Shown piece by piece: positions 40,285-49,290 of a DNA stretch of 64,000 nt (its first letter is position 1; each line of letters starts with the position of its first letter). The notes under the pieces are model-generated. The model was not told where the DNA came from and did no database searches. It saw only the letters and a program-made list of their open reading frames with translations. This DNA comes from Nitrospirota bacterium (GTDB lineage: Bacteria > Nitrospirota > Thermodesulfovibrionia > Thermodesulfovibrionales > JdFR-88). Location of the stretch: the NCBI GenBank assembly GCA_021825295.1, contig JAKAHV010000013.1:1-64000 (forward strand), given 5' to 3'. The position numbers were made by a program, and so were the translations under genes.

Positions 40285-41337
40285 ATGTTTTTTGGGGGCA
40301 GGACATCGTTCGGGCTCGACATCGGCTCAAGCTGTATCAAGGCAGTGCAACTGAAGGAGAAACGGGGCGGGTACGAGCTTGAGTTCTTCGAGGTAGTCCA
40401 GTTGCCCCCGGAGCTGATAGTGGACGGCTCCATCATCGATTCCATACGGCTGGCCGAGGCCCTGAAACAACTCGTAAAAAAAGCCCGGATAAGGACAAAA
40501 AACGTCGCCATTGGCCTGGCCGGCCACGCCAGCGTTATCATAAAGCGCATATCCCTGCCGGAGATGGCCGAGGAGGAGCTGCAGGAATCCATAAAGTTCG
40601 AAGCGGAGCAGTACGTGCCTTTTGACATCGAGGATGTGAACGTCGATTTCCAGATACTGGGCCCAAAGGAAGAGCCCGGCCAGATGGACGTGATGCTTGT
40701 GGCCGTCAAAAAAGACGTCATCAACGAATACGTGTCGGTCGTGAAAGAGGCGGGGCTGGTGCCGGCCGTCGTTGACGTGGACGCCTTCGCGCTGAGCAAC
40801 ATGCACGAAATTAATTATGAGATAGAGTCCGGAAAGAACATCGCGCTCGTAAATGTGGGCGCTCACACCATCAATTTAAACGTGGTTAAAAACGGCGTCT
40901 CCGTATTTACCAGGGACAGCGCCATCGGGACGTCGGGGGTGACCGAGACCCTGCAGAAGGAATTCCACCTGCCGTATGAAAGCGCGGAGAAGCTCCAGCG
41001 GGGCGAGGCGGTCGAAGGCATCGGCGCAGCCGCGGCATTCGAGGCCATGTCCAGGGCCTACGAGGATATCGTGGCGGAGGTTGCGCGCTCCCTGGAGTAT
41101 TTTCATGGCTCAACCATGCACGAGGAGACCAGCAAGGTGATCCTCTCCGGTGGCGGCGCGCTCCTGAAAGACTTCCCCAATGCCCTGGCGAAGAAGACCG
41201 GGCTTGTGGTGAGCCTGGCCGAGCCGTTCAGGAACATCTCCATCCCCAGGCGCTTCGACAGGGCCTACACGGAGGAGATCGCCCCGATTGCCGCCGTGGC
41301 CGTTGGCCTGGCGCTGAGAAGGCCGGACGACAGATGA
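40285..41337 (+). CDS. pilM: Type IV pilus assembly ATPase-like PilM
   Basis: Cytoplasmic actin-like (ASKHA) protein that binds the PilN N-terminus and nucleates the inner-membrane alignment complex. The 350-residue protein begins MFFGGRTSFGLDIGSSCIKA. It has VDVDAFALSN, the phosphate loop NVGAHTINLNVVKNG and VILSGGGALLKDF. ATG 40285 rather than the upstream starts is supported by promoter position and by the usual F-x2-GLDIGSS start of the family. Its stop overlaps pilN as ATGA; first gene of pilMNOPQ. Confidence 0.94.
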   Translation: MFFGGRTSFGLDIGSSCIKAVQLKEKRGGYELEFFEVVQLPPELIVDGSIIDSIRLAEALKQLVKKARIRTKNVAIGLAGHASVIIKRISLPEMAEEELQESIKFEAEQYVPFDIEDVNVDFQILGPKEEPGQMDVMLVAVKKDVINEYVSVVKEAGLVPAVVDVDAFALSNMHEINYEIESGKNIALVNVGAHTINLNVVKNGVSVFTRDSAIGTSGVTETLQKEFHLPYESAEKLQRGEAVEGIGAAAAFEAMSRAYEDIVAEVARSLEYFHGSTMHEETSKVILSGGGALLKDFPNALAKKTGLVVSLAEPFRNISIPRRFDRAYTEEIAPIAAVAVGLALRRPDDR

Positions 41338-41870
41338 TCAGGATAAACCTTCTCGCCAGGAAGAGGAAAAAACCCAGGCCGGTGCCGGCCTTCATATCGG
41401 CGGGGGGGATAGTGCTTGCCCTTGCCGTTATCGTCACCTTCTATTTCAATTACTTCATGAAGGGGAAGATGGCGTCTCTCGCGCGCCAGAAAAGCGACAA
41501 CGATGCGAAGATAGCGCTGCTTAAATCAAAAATCGAAGACGTCAAGAATTACGAGCGGCTCAACAGGGAATTCACCGAGAGAAAACAGATAATCGAGCAG
41601 TTGAGGCAAAACCAGGCCCTCCCGGTAAAGGTGCTGGACGAGATAAGCGCAAGGCTCACCGATGGCGTATGGCTCACCTCGCTCAACCTCACCCAGGACG
41701 ACATACAGATGGAGGGCATCGGTTACACTAACGACGACGTGGTGGCGTTCGTGCAAAGCCTGAAGGGCTCGCCGCTTTTCACCGACGTGTATCTTGTGGG
41801 CACCAGCCAGACATCGGACGAAGGGGTTGACGTTTACCATTTCAGCCTGACCATGAAGGTGAAGGCATGA
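41334..41870 (+). CDS. pilN: Type IV pilus inner-membrane protein PilN
   Basis: Bitopic partner of PilM and PilO. The 178-residue protein has the conserved PilM-binding N-terminus MIRINLLARKRKKPRP, a single transmembrane helix (about 20-40), a periplasmic coiled coil and a C-terminal ferredoxin-like fold (LTSLNLTQDDIQMEGIGYTN). Overlaps by ATGA on both sides (pilM, pilO). Confidence 0.95.
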   Translation: MIRINLLARKRKKPRPVPAFISAGGIVLALAVIVTFYFNYFMKGKMASLARQKSDNDAKIALLKSKIEDVKNYERLNREFTERKQIIEQLRQNQALPVKVLDEISARLTDGVWLTSLNLTQDDIQMEGIGYTNDDVVAFVQSLKGSPLFTDVYLVGTSQTSDEGVDVYHFSLTMKVKA

Positions 41871-42490
41871 AGGGGATAAATTTCGAGAAGGTGGGGAAAC
41901 CGGCGCGCGTGGCCATCGCTGTCCTTCCGGCCCTGATATATACCGCCGTCTTCACACTGCTCCTGCTGATGCCGAAGAGCAAGGCCATAAAGGCCGAGAT
42001 AGCGCAGATATCCTCCCAGCAAAACGATATAGCCAACACCCAGAGCATGGCGTCCAGGCTGGACCTGCTGAAGGACGAAAACGCCAGGCTCAAGGCCAGG
42101 CTCGCTGAGCTGAACGAACAGCTCCCCGAAGAAAAAGAGGTCTCGCAGCTCCTGAGGCAGGTGTCGGACGCGGGCACGCGGGCCGGTCTCCAGATAATCT
42201 CCTGGAAGCCCGGTCCCAGGAAACTCCACAAGAGCAAGATAGTCTATGAGGTGCCGGTCGACGTCACCCTCTCCGGCAGTTACCACAGGTTTGGAATCTT
42301 CCTGGGCTCGCTGACCATGCTTAAACGCATCGTGAACATCTCGGACATAAAGATGAGCGCCCCCAAGCCCAGCGGAAACGAGGCCCAATTGAGCATAAGT
42401 TTTACGGCGCAGACCTTCACCTCCGCTGAGGCCGGAGGGCTGACAAATACTGCCGGCGCCGCCGGCAAACCGGGGGCTTCAGCGAAATGA
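41867..42490 (+). CDS. pilO: Type IV pilus inner-membrane protein PilO
   Basis: Bitopic protein that pairs with PilN in the periplasm. The 207-residue protein has a TM helix at about 20-38, a coiled coil (about 45-95, rich in LKDENARLKARLAELNEQLP) and a C-terminal PilO domain with YHRFGIFLGSLTMLKRIVNI. The final 30 residues are low-complexity Gly/Ala. Overlaps pilP by ATGA. Confidence 0.94.
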   Translation: MKGINFEKVGKPARVAIAVLPALIYTAVFTLLLLMPKSKAIKAEIAQISSQQNDIANTQSMASRLDLLKDENARLKARLAELNEQLPEEKEVSQLLRQVSDAGTRAGLQIISWKPGPRKLHKSKIVYEVPVDVTLSGSYHRFGIFLGSLTMLKRIVNISDIKMSAPKPSGNEAQLSISFTAQTFTSAEAGGLTNTAGAAGKPGASAK

Positions 42491-43050
42491 CCCTGAAAAC
42501 GCATATAATCCCTGCCGTCTGCGCCGCCCTGCTTTCTCTCGCGCCGGCCGGCGCCCAGGCGGCGGCTGCGCAGGCTCCGGCTGTCAAGCCCGCACAGGCC
42601 CCGTCCGCCATGGCGCAAAAGGGGGAGGGCAATGGGCTGCCGCAGGCCCCAAACGGCCAGGCAGCCGCAGGCGCCCAAAAACCCGGGGATGAGGCCTATA
42701 CCTATCAATCGGCCGGCAGGCGCGACCCTTTCCTCTCGCTTATCTACGTGGCCAAGGAAGCCAGGAAAAAAGAGAAAAGCCGGCTGCGCATACCGCTTGA
42801 GCAATACCCGGTGGACCAGATGGTGATTGAGGCGATCATAACCGGCCCGGGGATCCCTTCCTATGCCCTTGTGAGGCTGCCAAACGGGAAGCACTACAAC
42901 CTGCGCATTGGCACGGTGGCCGGTGTAAACAGGGGGAGGGTTATAAGGATCACGCCGGGACGCGTGGTGGTGCGCGAGACCGTTACCGATTTGACGGGCA
43001 AAAAAAGCACCCATGAGATCACTTTAAAGCTCCGCAAGGAGGAGGAATAA
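42487..43050 (+). CDS. pilP: Type IV pilus assembly lipoprotein-like PilP
   Basis: Periplasmic linker between PilN/O and the PilQ secretin. The 187-residue protein has an N-terminal signal (about 1-25, ending AQAAA), an unstructured Ala/Pro-rich linker, the typical GRRDPFLSLIY motif and a beta-domain (YALVRLPNGKHYNLRIGT, VNRGRVIRITPGRVVV). No lipobox cysteine follows the signal, so it is secreted or anchored by the signal rather than lipidated. Two nt separate it from pilQ. Confidence 0.92.
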   Translation: MTLKTHIIPAVCAALLSLAPAGAQAAAAQAPAVKPAQAPSAMAQKGEGNGLPQAPNGQAAAGAQKPGDEAYTYQSAGRRDPFLSLIYVAKEARKKEKSRLRIPLEQYPVDQMVIEAIITGPGIPSYALVRLPNGKHYNLRIGTVAGVNRGRVIRITPGRVVVRETVTDLTGKKSTHEITLKLRKEEE

Positions 43051-43052
43051 AG

Positions 43053-45245
43053 ATGAGATCCATCAAACATTTCAAGCACCTGCTTATTCTGATAGTCTTT
43101 TTCCTTGCCGCGGGGTTTGTGCCCGCCAAGCCGGCCTCAGCGAAAAGCCCCACGATAAAAAAGCTCGAAGTGAAGGACGACCTTGTCCGGATCGAGATAG
43201 ACGGCGCCTTCACCTACACGGTTTACAATCCCGACCCGTTTAATGTGGCCGTCGAGTTCCCGGGGATATCGGCCGGCAGCTTCGCCGGAAAGATAAGCCC
43301 GAAGGCAAAGGGCATAACCTCGGTCAAGGTCGTCAACGGCCGCAAGGGGGCGAAGGTCGAGGTGCTCCTTGACAGCCCGGCCGGCATCAAACCTTCGGTT
43401 AGGGCGAATACCTTCAGTCTCGACATAGTGCCGCCCGCGCCCGGCCAGGCGGAAAACAATAAAAACGCGCAGACCGGCCCTCAAGTGCAAGCCGGCAATA
43501 GTGAAAACGCGGCCTCCGCAAAGACAATGGCAGGCGGGGGACAGACTTTCGCCGCCGGTAAAGACCCCGCGGACCATCAGGCCGCGGCCGCAAAGGCCAC
43601 CGAGATAACCGGAATAAAATTCACTCGTGGCGAGGATAACGTTTCGCTTGTAATCACCGGAAACGGGGTGCTGAAACCGGGCATCTTCTCACTGACCGAC
43701 CGCATAGTCATCGATTTTCACGGCGTAACACTTGCCGCGAGCCTGCCCGAACAGACGATGCCTCCTGTGGCCGCCATCAGAAGCGGCTCGTATCCGGGCA
43801 AGGTGAGGCTGGTGATAGACATCCGGAAAAACACCAGTTACGAGACGCTTGCCACCGGCAACACCGTGAGGGTCGTCATGCCCCTGGCCGCAGAGGGCCA
43901 GGCGGACCAGTCCGCGGTCCAGGCAGGCCAGCCCACGGGCGCGGCCGCCCAGGTGACCCCCGCCCCGCCGGCAAGCGGGCCCGTCCCGAGACCCCGGCAG
44001 AAGATATCTCTTGATTTCGAAAACGCGCAGATAGTGCCGATCTTCATGCTGCTGGGGCAGGTGGGTGGCTATAACGTGGTGGTGCACCCGAGCGTGAGCG
44101 GGACCATCACGCTGAAGCTGAAGGACGTCCCCTGGGAACAGGCCCTGAAGATACTGCTTGACACCTTCAGCCTCGGCGAGAAGATAACCGGCAACGTAAT
44201 GACAATCGCGCCCCTGTCCCAGTTCGAGAAATGGGCGCAGGAGAAGGAAAGACTCAAGGAGGCGACCCAGACAAGCGAGGAACTGGCCCAGGCGGTCATA
44301 AAACTCAATTACGCGTCCGCCTCGGACGTCACCAACTATATAAACAACGCGAAGCTCCTCTCCCCGCGGGGCACCATCACCACCGACACTCGCATGAACA
44401 CGCTCATAATCAAGGACATCCCCTCGCAGATAGAGAAGGTCAAGAAGCTCGTCTCCATAATAGACGTGGCGAAACCCCAGGTCATGATAGAGGCGCAGAT
44501 CGTGGAGGTAGGCAGCACTTACACCCAGAACCTGGGCATCAGGTGGGGAGGCACGGCCTCTTTTGCCGATGCCGGCACGGCAAACCCGCAGAAATTCGAT
44601 TTCTCCGTAAACACGCCCGTGGCAAACGCGGGACCGGGGGTGAGCGGCGGCGCCACAGTCGCCGGCACCACCGCTACCACCACCACTACGACCGCCGGCC
44701 TGCCTCAAGGCGCAGGGATGTTCACGCTTGGCACCGCCAACGCGCTTTCGCTGCAGCTTTCAATCGAGGCCCTGGAGCAGCTTAACGAGTCCAAGACCAT
44801 AGCGAACCCCAAGGTCCTGACCATAGACAACGAGTCCGCCACCATCATGTCCGGCCAGAGCATCCCGGTGCAGACCACAACGGCGGCCGGCACAACCACC
44901 CAGTTCGTCAACGCGAACCTGAACCTGACCGTGACGCCCAGGATAACGCCCAATGGATACGTGCTGCTGCAGGTCAATGCCTCAAACGACAACCTGGGCA
45001 CGCTCACCCCGCAGGGTTACGCGATAGACAAAAAGAACGTCACCACCCAGGCGCTCGTGAAAAACGGCGAGACTCTGGTGCTTGGCGGCATTTTCAAAAA
45101 CAGCACAAACACCTCGACGTCCGGAATCCCGCTTCTGAGCAAAATCCCAATCCTGGGATGGCTCTTTAAGACCAGGCAGATAAACGGGCCGAACCGGGAC
45201 GAGCTTCTGATACTGATCACGCCGCGGATCGTGAAAAGCTCGTAG
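43053..45245 (+). CDS. pilQ: Type IV pilus secretin PilQ
   Basis: Outer-membrane ring through which the pilus passes. The 730-residue precursor has a signal peptide (about 1-33), two AMIN peptidoglycan-binding domains (about 40-125 and 185-275) and an STN domain beginning QKISLDFENAQIVPIF (about 310). A secretin-N domain (VIKLNYASASDVTNYI), then the secretin barrel with VLTIDNESATIMSGQSIPVQ and the signature GIPLLSKIPILGWLFK complete it. Domain order is canonical. A Thr-rich loop (TTATTTTTTAG) is inserted near residue 545. AGGAGGAATAAAG lies before ATG 43053. Confidence 0.97.
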   Translation: MRSIKHFKHLLILIVFFLAAGFVPAKPASAKSPTIKKLEVKDDLVRIEIDGAFTYTVYNPDPFNVAVEFPGISAGSFAGKISPKAKGITSVKVVNGRKGAKVEVLLDSPAGIKPSVRANTFSLDIVPPAPGQAENNKNAQTGPQVQAGNSENAASAKTMAGGGQTFAAGKDPADHQAAAAKATEITGIKFTRGEDNVSLVITGNGVLKPGIFSLTDRIVIDFHGVTLAASLPEQTMPPVAAIRSGSYPGKVRLVIDIRKNTSYETLATGNTVRVVMPLAAEGQADQSAVQAGQPTGAAAQVTPAPPASGPVPRPRQKISLDFENAQIVPIFMLLGQVGGYNVVVHPSVSGTITLKLKDVPWEQALKILLDTFSLGEKITGNVMTIAPLSQFEKWAQEKERLKEATQTSEELAQAVIKLNYASASDVTNYINNAKLLSPRGTITTDTRMNTLIIKDIPSQIEKVKKLVSIIDVAKPQVMIEAQIVEVGSTYTQNLGIRWGGTASFADAGTANPQKFDFSVNTPVANAGPGVSGGATVAGTTATTTTTTAGLPQGAGMFTLGTANALSLQLSIEALEQLNESKTIANPKVLTIDNESATIMSGQSIPVQTTTAAGTTTQFVNANLNLTVTPRITPNGYVLLQVNASNDNLGTLTPQGYAIDKKNVTTQALVKNGETLVLGGIFKNSTNTSTSGIPLLSKIPILGWLFKTRQINGPNRDELLILITPRIVKSS

Positions 45246-45268
45246 GCCGGAGAGTTGCTCAAACGGGG

Positions 45269-45294
45269 GGAAGGCTGAAGCCCTTCCGGTTTTT
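45269..45294 (+). terminator. Terminator after pilQ
   Basis: GGAAGG (45269-45274) and CCTTCC (45282-45287) form a short stem followed by GGTTTTT, 23 nt after the pilQ stop. The stem is short, so moderate confidence. Confidence 0.5.
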
Positions 45295-45352
45295 GCGGTG
45301 CCGTTGTAGCGCTGCCGCTATTCGGGCACTCTCCATCAGTTGCCGGCCGCAT

Positions 45353-45382
45353 TTGAAAAAACCCCGCTCGAGCACATATAAT
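45353..45382 (+). promoter_or_regulatory. Sigma-70 promoter of aroC-aroK-aroB
   Basis: TTGAAA (45353-45358), 18 bp, TATAAT (45377-45382). The predicted start is about 5 nt before ATG 45394, so the leader is too short for a Shine-Dalgarno. Confidence 0.72.
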
Positions 45383-45393
45383 AACTCATTGAA

Positions 45394-46584
45394 ATGTTGA
45401 GATTTTATACGGCAGGGGAGTCACACGGAAAGGGCCTTACCGGAATCATCGAGGCGATACCCTCCGGGCTTGCCCTCTGCGAAGCCGACATAGACCGGGA
45501 GCTTAAAAGAAGACAGGGCGGCCACGGCAGGGGCGGACGGATGAAGATAGAGTCCGACCATGCCGGGATCATCTCCGGCGTGCGCTGGGGGATGACGACC
45601 GGCGCGCCCATCAGTCTGTTCATTGAAAACCGGGACTGGGCCAACTGGCAGCAGGCCATGTCGGCCGACCCGGCGTTTCGGGGCTCCGCCCCCGCGGTTA
45701 CAAGGCCCAGGCCTGGGCATGCCGACCTGCCTGGCGCCCTGAAATACGACCAAAAAGACATCAGAAACATACTCGAACGCTCCAGCGCCCGGGAAACCGC
45801 CATGAGGGTGGCCCTCGGCGCGGTCGCAAAAAAATTCCTTGCGGAATTCGGCATACGGGTGGGCAGCTTCGTATTCCAGATTGGCACGGCGGCAATGGAA
45901 ATGGCCTCAAGCCCGAACGCCACCGCGCTCGCGGCCCTCGCAAGCAAGGCAGAGTCCTCGGATGTCAGGTGCCCCGGGAAGAAAACGGCTGAAAAAATGA
46001 AATCGCTCATCGACGACGCCGCACGGGCGGGCGACACACTTGGCGGCAGGTTCACCGTATTTGTCCTCGGGCTTCCACCCGGGCTTGGAAGCCACGTCCA
46101 GTGGGACAGGCGGCTGGACGGGCGGCTTGCCCAGGCGCTCATGTCCATCCAGGCCATAAAGGCCGTGGAGGTGGGTGACGGGGCAGGCCTTGCCGGAAGG
46201 CCGGGCTCCGAGGTAATGGATGAGATATTTTATTCAAAGGGCAAGGGGGGCAAGGGGGCAAGGGGATTTTACCGCAGGACGAACCATATGGGCGGGGTCG
46301 AGGGCGGCATGACGACCGGCGGGCCTCTGGTTGCGCATGCCGCGATGAAGCCGATCCCGACGCTGAAAAAACCCCTGCGCTCGGTCGATATAGTGACGAA
46401 AAAGACTTTCCGGGCGGCCTACGAGCGTTCGGACGTCTGCGCCGTGCCGGCCGCCTCCGTCATCGCGGAGGCGATGGCGGCGCTTACCTGCGCCTCCGCC
46501 TTCCTTGAGAAGATGGGCGGCGACAGCATGGATGAAACCCGCAGAAACTACGATGCCTATACAAAATACCTCGCCCGGTTCTGA
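45394..46584 (+). CDS. aroC: Chorismate synthase
   Basis: Last shikimate-pathway step: EPSP to chorismate with reduced FMN. The 396-residue protein has GESHGKGLTGIIEAIPSGL, KRRQGGHGRGGRM, RPGHADLPGALKY and the FMN-site RTNHMGGVEGGMTTGGPL, followed by SIKP-like KPIPTLKKPL. Length and motifs are normal. The aroC-aroK-aroB block immediately after pilMNOPQ is a conserved order in several Gram-negative anaerobe lineages. Confidence 0.97.
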   Translation: MLRFYTAGESHGKGLTGIIEAIPSGLALCEADIDRELKRRQGGHGRGGRMKIESDHAGIISGVRWGMTTGAPISLFIENRDWANWQQAMSADPAFRGSAPAVTRPRPGHADLPGALKYDQKDIRNILERSSARETAMRVALGAVAKKFLAEFGIRVGSFVFQIGTAAMEMASSPNATALAALASKAESSDVRCPGKKTAEKMKSLIDDAARAGDTLGGRFTVFVLGLPPGLGSHVQWDRRLDGRLAQALMSIQAIKAVEVGDGAGLAGRPGSEVMDEIFYSKGKGGKGARGFYRRTNHMGGVEGGMTTGGPLVAHAAMKPIPTLKKPLRSVDIVTKKTFRAAYERSDVCAVPAASVIAEAMAALTCASAFLEKMGGDSMDETRRNYDAYTKYLARF

Positions 46585-47092
46585 GCGGAACATCGTGCTT
46601 ACAGGCTTCATGGGGACAGGCAAAAGTTCCGTGGCCCGCGAACTGGCCCATATGCTTGGCCGCGAGGTCATCGACCTGGACACGGAGATCGAAAAAAATG
46701 CCGGCATGTCCATCACCTCCATATTCGCCACATTCGGCGAGCCCCGGTTCCGCGAGCTTGAGACCGATGCCGCAAGACAGGCGGCGCAAAAACGGGGCGC
46801 GATAATCTCCACCGGCGGAGGCGTGGTGCTCAGGAGAGAGAACGTCGAAGCTCTGAAGGCCTCCGGCATCATTTTCTGCCTGGCGGCAAGTCCTGAGACC
46901 ATCCTCAAGCGGACATCGGCTAACCGGGAAAGGCCACTCTTGCAGGTGCCGGACCCCCTCGCCAAAATCACGGAGATGCTGAATGCCCGCGGACCCTGTT
47001 ACATGGAGAGCTGCGATTACATGATAGACACCGGGGGCAAGACGCCAAAAGAGGTGGCGCAGGAAATCCAGGGGAAATTGAAGATTGGCTGA
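46553..47092 (+). CDS. aroK: Shikimate kinase
   Basis: Phosphorylates shikimate. The 179-residue protein has Walker A GFMGTGKSS, IDLDTEIEKNAGMSI, FGEPRFRELE with the shikimate-binding Arg, STGGGVVLR (Walker B region) and the lid NRERPLL. ATG 46553 gives the usual short N-terminus and lies inside the 3' end of aroC (32-bp overlap). Upstream ATGs at 46505 or 46532 would add residues without homology. Confidence 0.94.
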   Translation: MPIQNTSPGSERNIVLTGFMGTGKSSVARELAHMLGREVIDLDTEIEKNAGMSITSIFATFGEPRFRELETDAARQAAQKRGAIISTGGGVVLRRENVEALKASGIIFCLAASPETILKRTSANRERPLLQVPDPLAKITEMLNARGPCYMESCDYMIDTGGKTPKEVAQEIQGKLKIG

Positions 47093-48215
47093 GACCGGGC
47101 AAAAGATAACTGAGATAGTGGTCGCCCTGGGCGAGCGGAGTTATCCTATCCGCATAGGAGACGGCATACTCTCCGGGCTGGGCCATGCCCTCGCGCGGCT
47201 CGATTCAGAAAAAAAGCTGGGCCTGGACAGGAAAATTGCCCTCATCAGCAATCCCACGGTCTACGCCCTCTATGGAGACACGGTCCTCTCCTCGCTCGAA
47301 GAGGCCGGCTTCGGCGTAACCGTCATAAATATCCCGGATGGGGAGGAATACAAAAACCTCCTCTGGGTGGAGTTCATCTACGGCGAGCTGCTGAAGGCCC
47401 GGCTTGAGAGGGGCTCCTGCCTGGTTGCCCTCGGCGGGGGCGTCGTGGGAGACATAACGGGGTTTGCGGCCTCAACGTACATGCGCGGCATACGCTTCGT
47501 TCAGGTGCCCACGACGCTGCTTGCCCAAGTGGACAGCTCCGTAGGCGGCAAGACAGGGGTCAATCACGCACTGGGGAAAAACATGATCGGCGCCTTCTGG
47601 CAGCCCTCGATGGTCTGGATAGACACCTCAACGCTGAAGACCCTGCCGCCCGCCCAGTTCGCGGCCGGGATGGCCGAGGTCATCAAATACGGAGTGATAA
47701 GGGACAAGGCCTTTTTTGAATGCCTGGAAAAGGATAAAGACAGGATAATGGGTCTCGATCCCGGCAGCCTGGCGCATATCATCGGCAGAAGCTGCGGGCT
47801 CAAGGCGGAGGTCGTAAGCCTCGATGAAAGGGAGGCCGGCCTTCGCGCAATACTCAATTACGGGCACACGGTCGGCCACGCCCTGGAGACCCTCACAAAA
47901 TACAAAAAATACCTTCACGGGGAAGCCGTGGCCATAGGCATGTGCATCGAGGCGGAGCTTGCGGAAAAAAAGGGCCTTCTGAAACCGGGCATCCATGAGC
48001 GGATTAAAACCCTCGTCTCCTCATACGGCCTTCCGGCAGAAATACCGGCCGGCCTGATCGGGGAAGAGGAGATGTTCAAGGCCATGCTCCTCGACAAAAA
48101 AGTAAAGGGCGGGCGGATAAGGATGGCGCTGCCCGTGGACATCGGCGAAGCGCGAATCGAAACCATCTCCGATTTCCGTCCTCCCGCGGACCAGTCCGCA
48201 GACCAGTCTGCTTGA
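47085..48215 (+). CDS. aroB: 3-dehydroquinate synthase
   Basis: NAD- and metal-dependent cyclisation of DAHP. The 376-residue protein has IPDGEEYKNL, GGGVVGDITGFAASTYMRG, QVPTTLLAQVDSSVGGKTGV and metal ligands in MAEVIKYG, NYGHTVGHALE and HGEAVAIGM. Start is TTG 47085, overlapping the aroK stop by 8 nt. The C-terminus ends in a small tandem repeat (DQSADQSA) from a duplicated 12-bp unit. Confidence 0.96.
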   Translation: MAETGQKITEIVVALGERSYPIRIGDGILSGLGHALARLDSEKKLGLDRKIALISNPTVYALYGDTVLSSLEEAGFGVTVINIPDGEEYKNLLWVEFIYGELLKARLERGSCLVALGGGVVGDITGFAASTYMRGIRFVQVPTTLLAQVDSSVGGKTGVNHALGKNMIGAFWQPSMVWIDTSTLKTLPPAQFAAGMAEVIKYGVIRDKAFFECLEKDKDRIMGLDPGSLAHIIGRSCGLKAEVVSLDEREAGLRAILNYGHTVGHALETLTKYKKYLHGEAVAIGMCIEAELAEKKGLLKPGIHERIKTLVSSYGLPAEIPAGLIGEEEMFKAMLLDKKVKGGRIRMALPVDIGEARIETISDFRPPADQSADQSA

Positions 48216-48340
48216 CTTGGGCCAGCCTACTTGACTTGAGAGTGTATCGCCAAGTATCTTTTTGAGAGGAACATTGCGACAGGGTTCTTTTGGCTGAAGC
48301 ATGCTCGCCGGACCTTTAAAAAACTGGAGGCTGATGGAAA

Positions 48341-48772
48341 ATGTCTGAAAAAGCGGCAGCAGAGTTCAAACGCGGTGGACTCCGGGTGGGGGACATCATG
48401 ACGAAAGGCGTGATCACCGGAAGGGCCGATGACACCCTGCCGGATATCGCGAAAATCATGGCCGACAAGGGCATATCCTCCCTCATAATCGTCAATCATG
48501 AGGACAAGGCCGTAGGCATAATCTCTTCCCTGGATGTCGTAAAGGCATTCGGCTGCCGGTCGGAGGAGCAGATAAAAACCACAAAGGCCTCCGAGGTGAT
48601 GACCCACCCCGTCTATGACGTGAACGCGGAGATGACGCTGGACAAGGTGGCCAACATAATGGTCATCAAAAATATCCACCGGGTGGTGGTGTTGTCCTCC
48701 GACAAGAGCAGGAAACCCGTGGGCATCCTTTCGGCCACCGACATAGTAAAAGTGGTCACGCGGCTCAAATAA
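48341..48772 (+). CDS. Paired CBS-domain protein
   Basis: A 143-residue stand-alone CBS (Bateman) module. The first CBS has VGDIMTKGVITGRADDTL then IVNHEDKAVGIISSLDVVKA, the second SEVMTHPVYDVNAEMTL then PVGILSATDIVKV. Such modules bind adenine nucleotides and regulate partners. No partner is fused; it is 125 nt after aroB and may be in the same transcript. Shine-Dalgarno TGGAGG upstream of ATG 48341. Confidence 0.92.
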   Translation: MSEKAAAEFKRGGLRVGDIMTKGVITGRADDTLPDIAKIMADKGISSLIIVNHEDKAVGIISSLDVVKAFGCRSEEQIKTTKASEVMTHPVYDVNAEMTLDKVANIMVIKNIHRVVVLSSDKSRKPVGILSATDIVKVVTRLK

Positions 48773-49190
48773 GCGCATTTTTTTTGCCGCACCCCGGATG
48801 GCAGTCCGGCCATCCGCCGGAGCGATAGCGATCGTTTTTCCCCGACATGCGCCCGCCCCCGCCGCGCTTTTGCCATTCAGCAGCATGTATCAAAAGGGGA
48901 CAAATCCATGTTTCCTTCCTACACAACCAGGCGAATGAACGGGAGAGGGCTTTTGCCAGACAAACGCGAGGCGATAGTCATTTAGACGGCGGCCCGCAAG
49001 TTCCGCCCATGCCACCTGCACGGCAAAAAAGAACTTAAAATCAATGGCTTGCGGGTTATCAATCATGCCCGGGAAGCGCCTGCCCCCTTTTCAGGATTTC
49101 CTCGCCGGCCCTTCAGGGCCGGGATTGTCTTGCCAAACATATCCAGGCACATAGATTGCACTGTCATGGATGAGCAGGCCGAAACTCTGG
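48773..49190. other. Spacer with terminator-like hairpin; no gene seen
   Basis: CGGATGGC (48795-48802) and GCCATCCG (48809-48816) form an 8-bp hairpin, followed at 48835-48839 by TTTTT after a small CGAT-AGCG-ATCG stem, a plausible end for the CBS transcript. The rest, to 49190, contains no supportable open frame, RNA gene or riboswitch that I can recognise. Confidence 0.45.
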
Positions 49191-49264
49191 AACCTATCCT
49201 CAAAATTGATTCTTGAGAAAAAGAGAGAGACCCCTTGCAGCAAGAACAATTTTGAGGATAGGTT
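49191..49264. repeat. Perfect 18-bp inverted repeat (R2 family) before a lipoprotein gene
   Basis: AACCTATCCTCAAAATTG (49191-49208) and CAATTTTGAGGATAGGTT (49247-49264) are perfect complements separated by 38 nt. The ends are of the R2 type (GAACCTRTC). It ends 26 bp before ATG 49291, so if transcribed it would form a strong hairpin in the leader. A minimal, 74-bp R2 element. Confidence 0.65.
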
Positions 49265-49290
49265 TTAATCACATCTTGAAGGAGGGGCAT

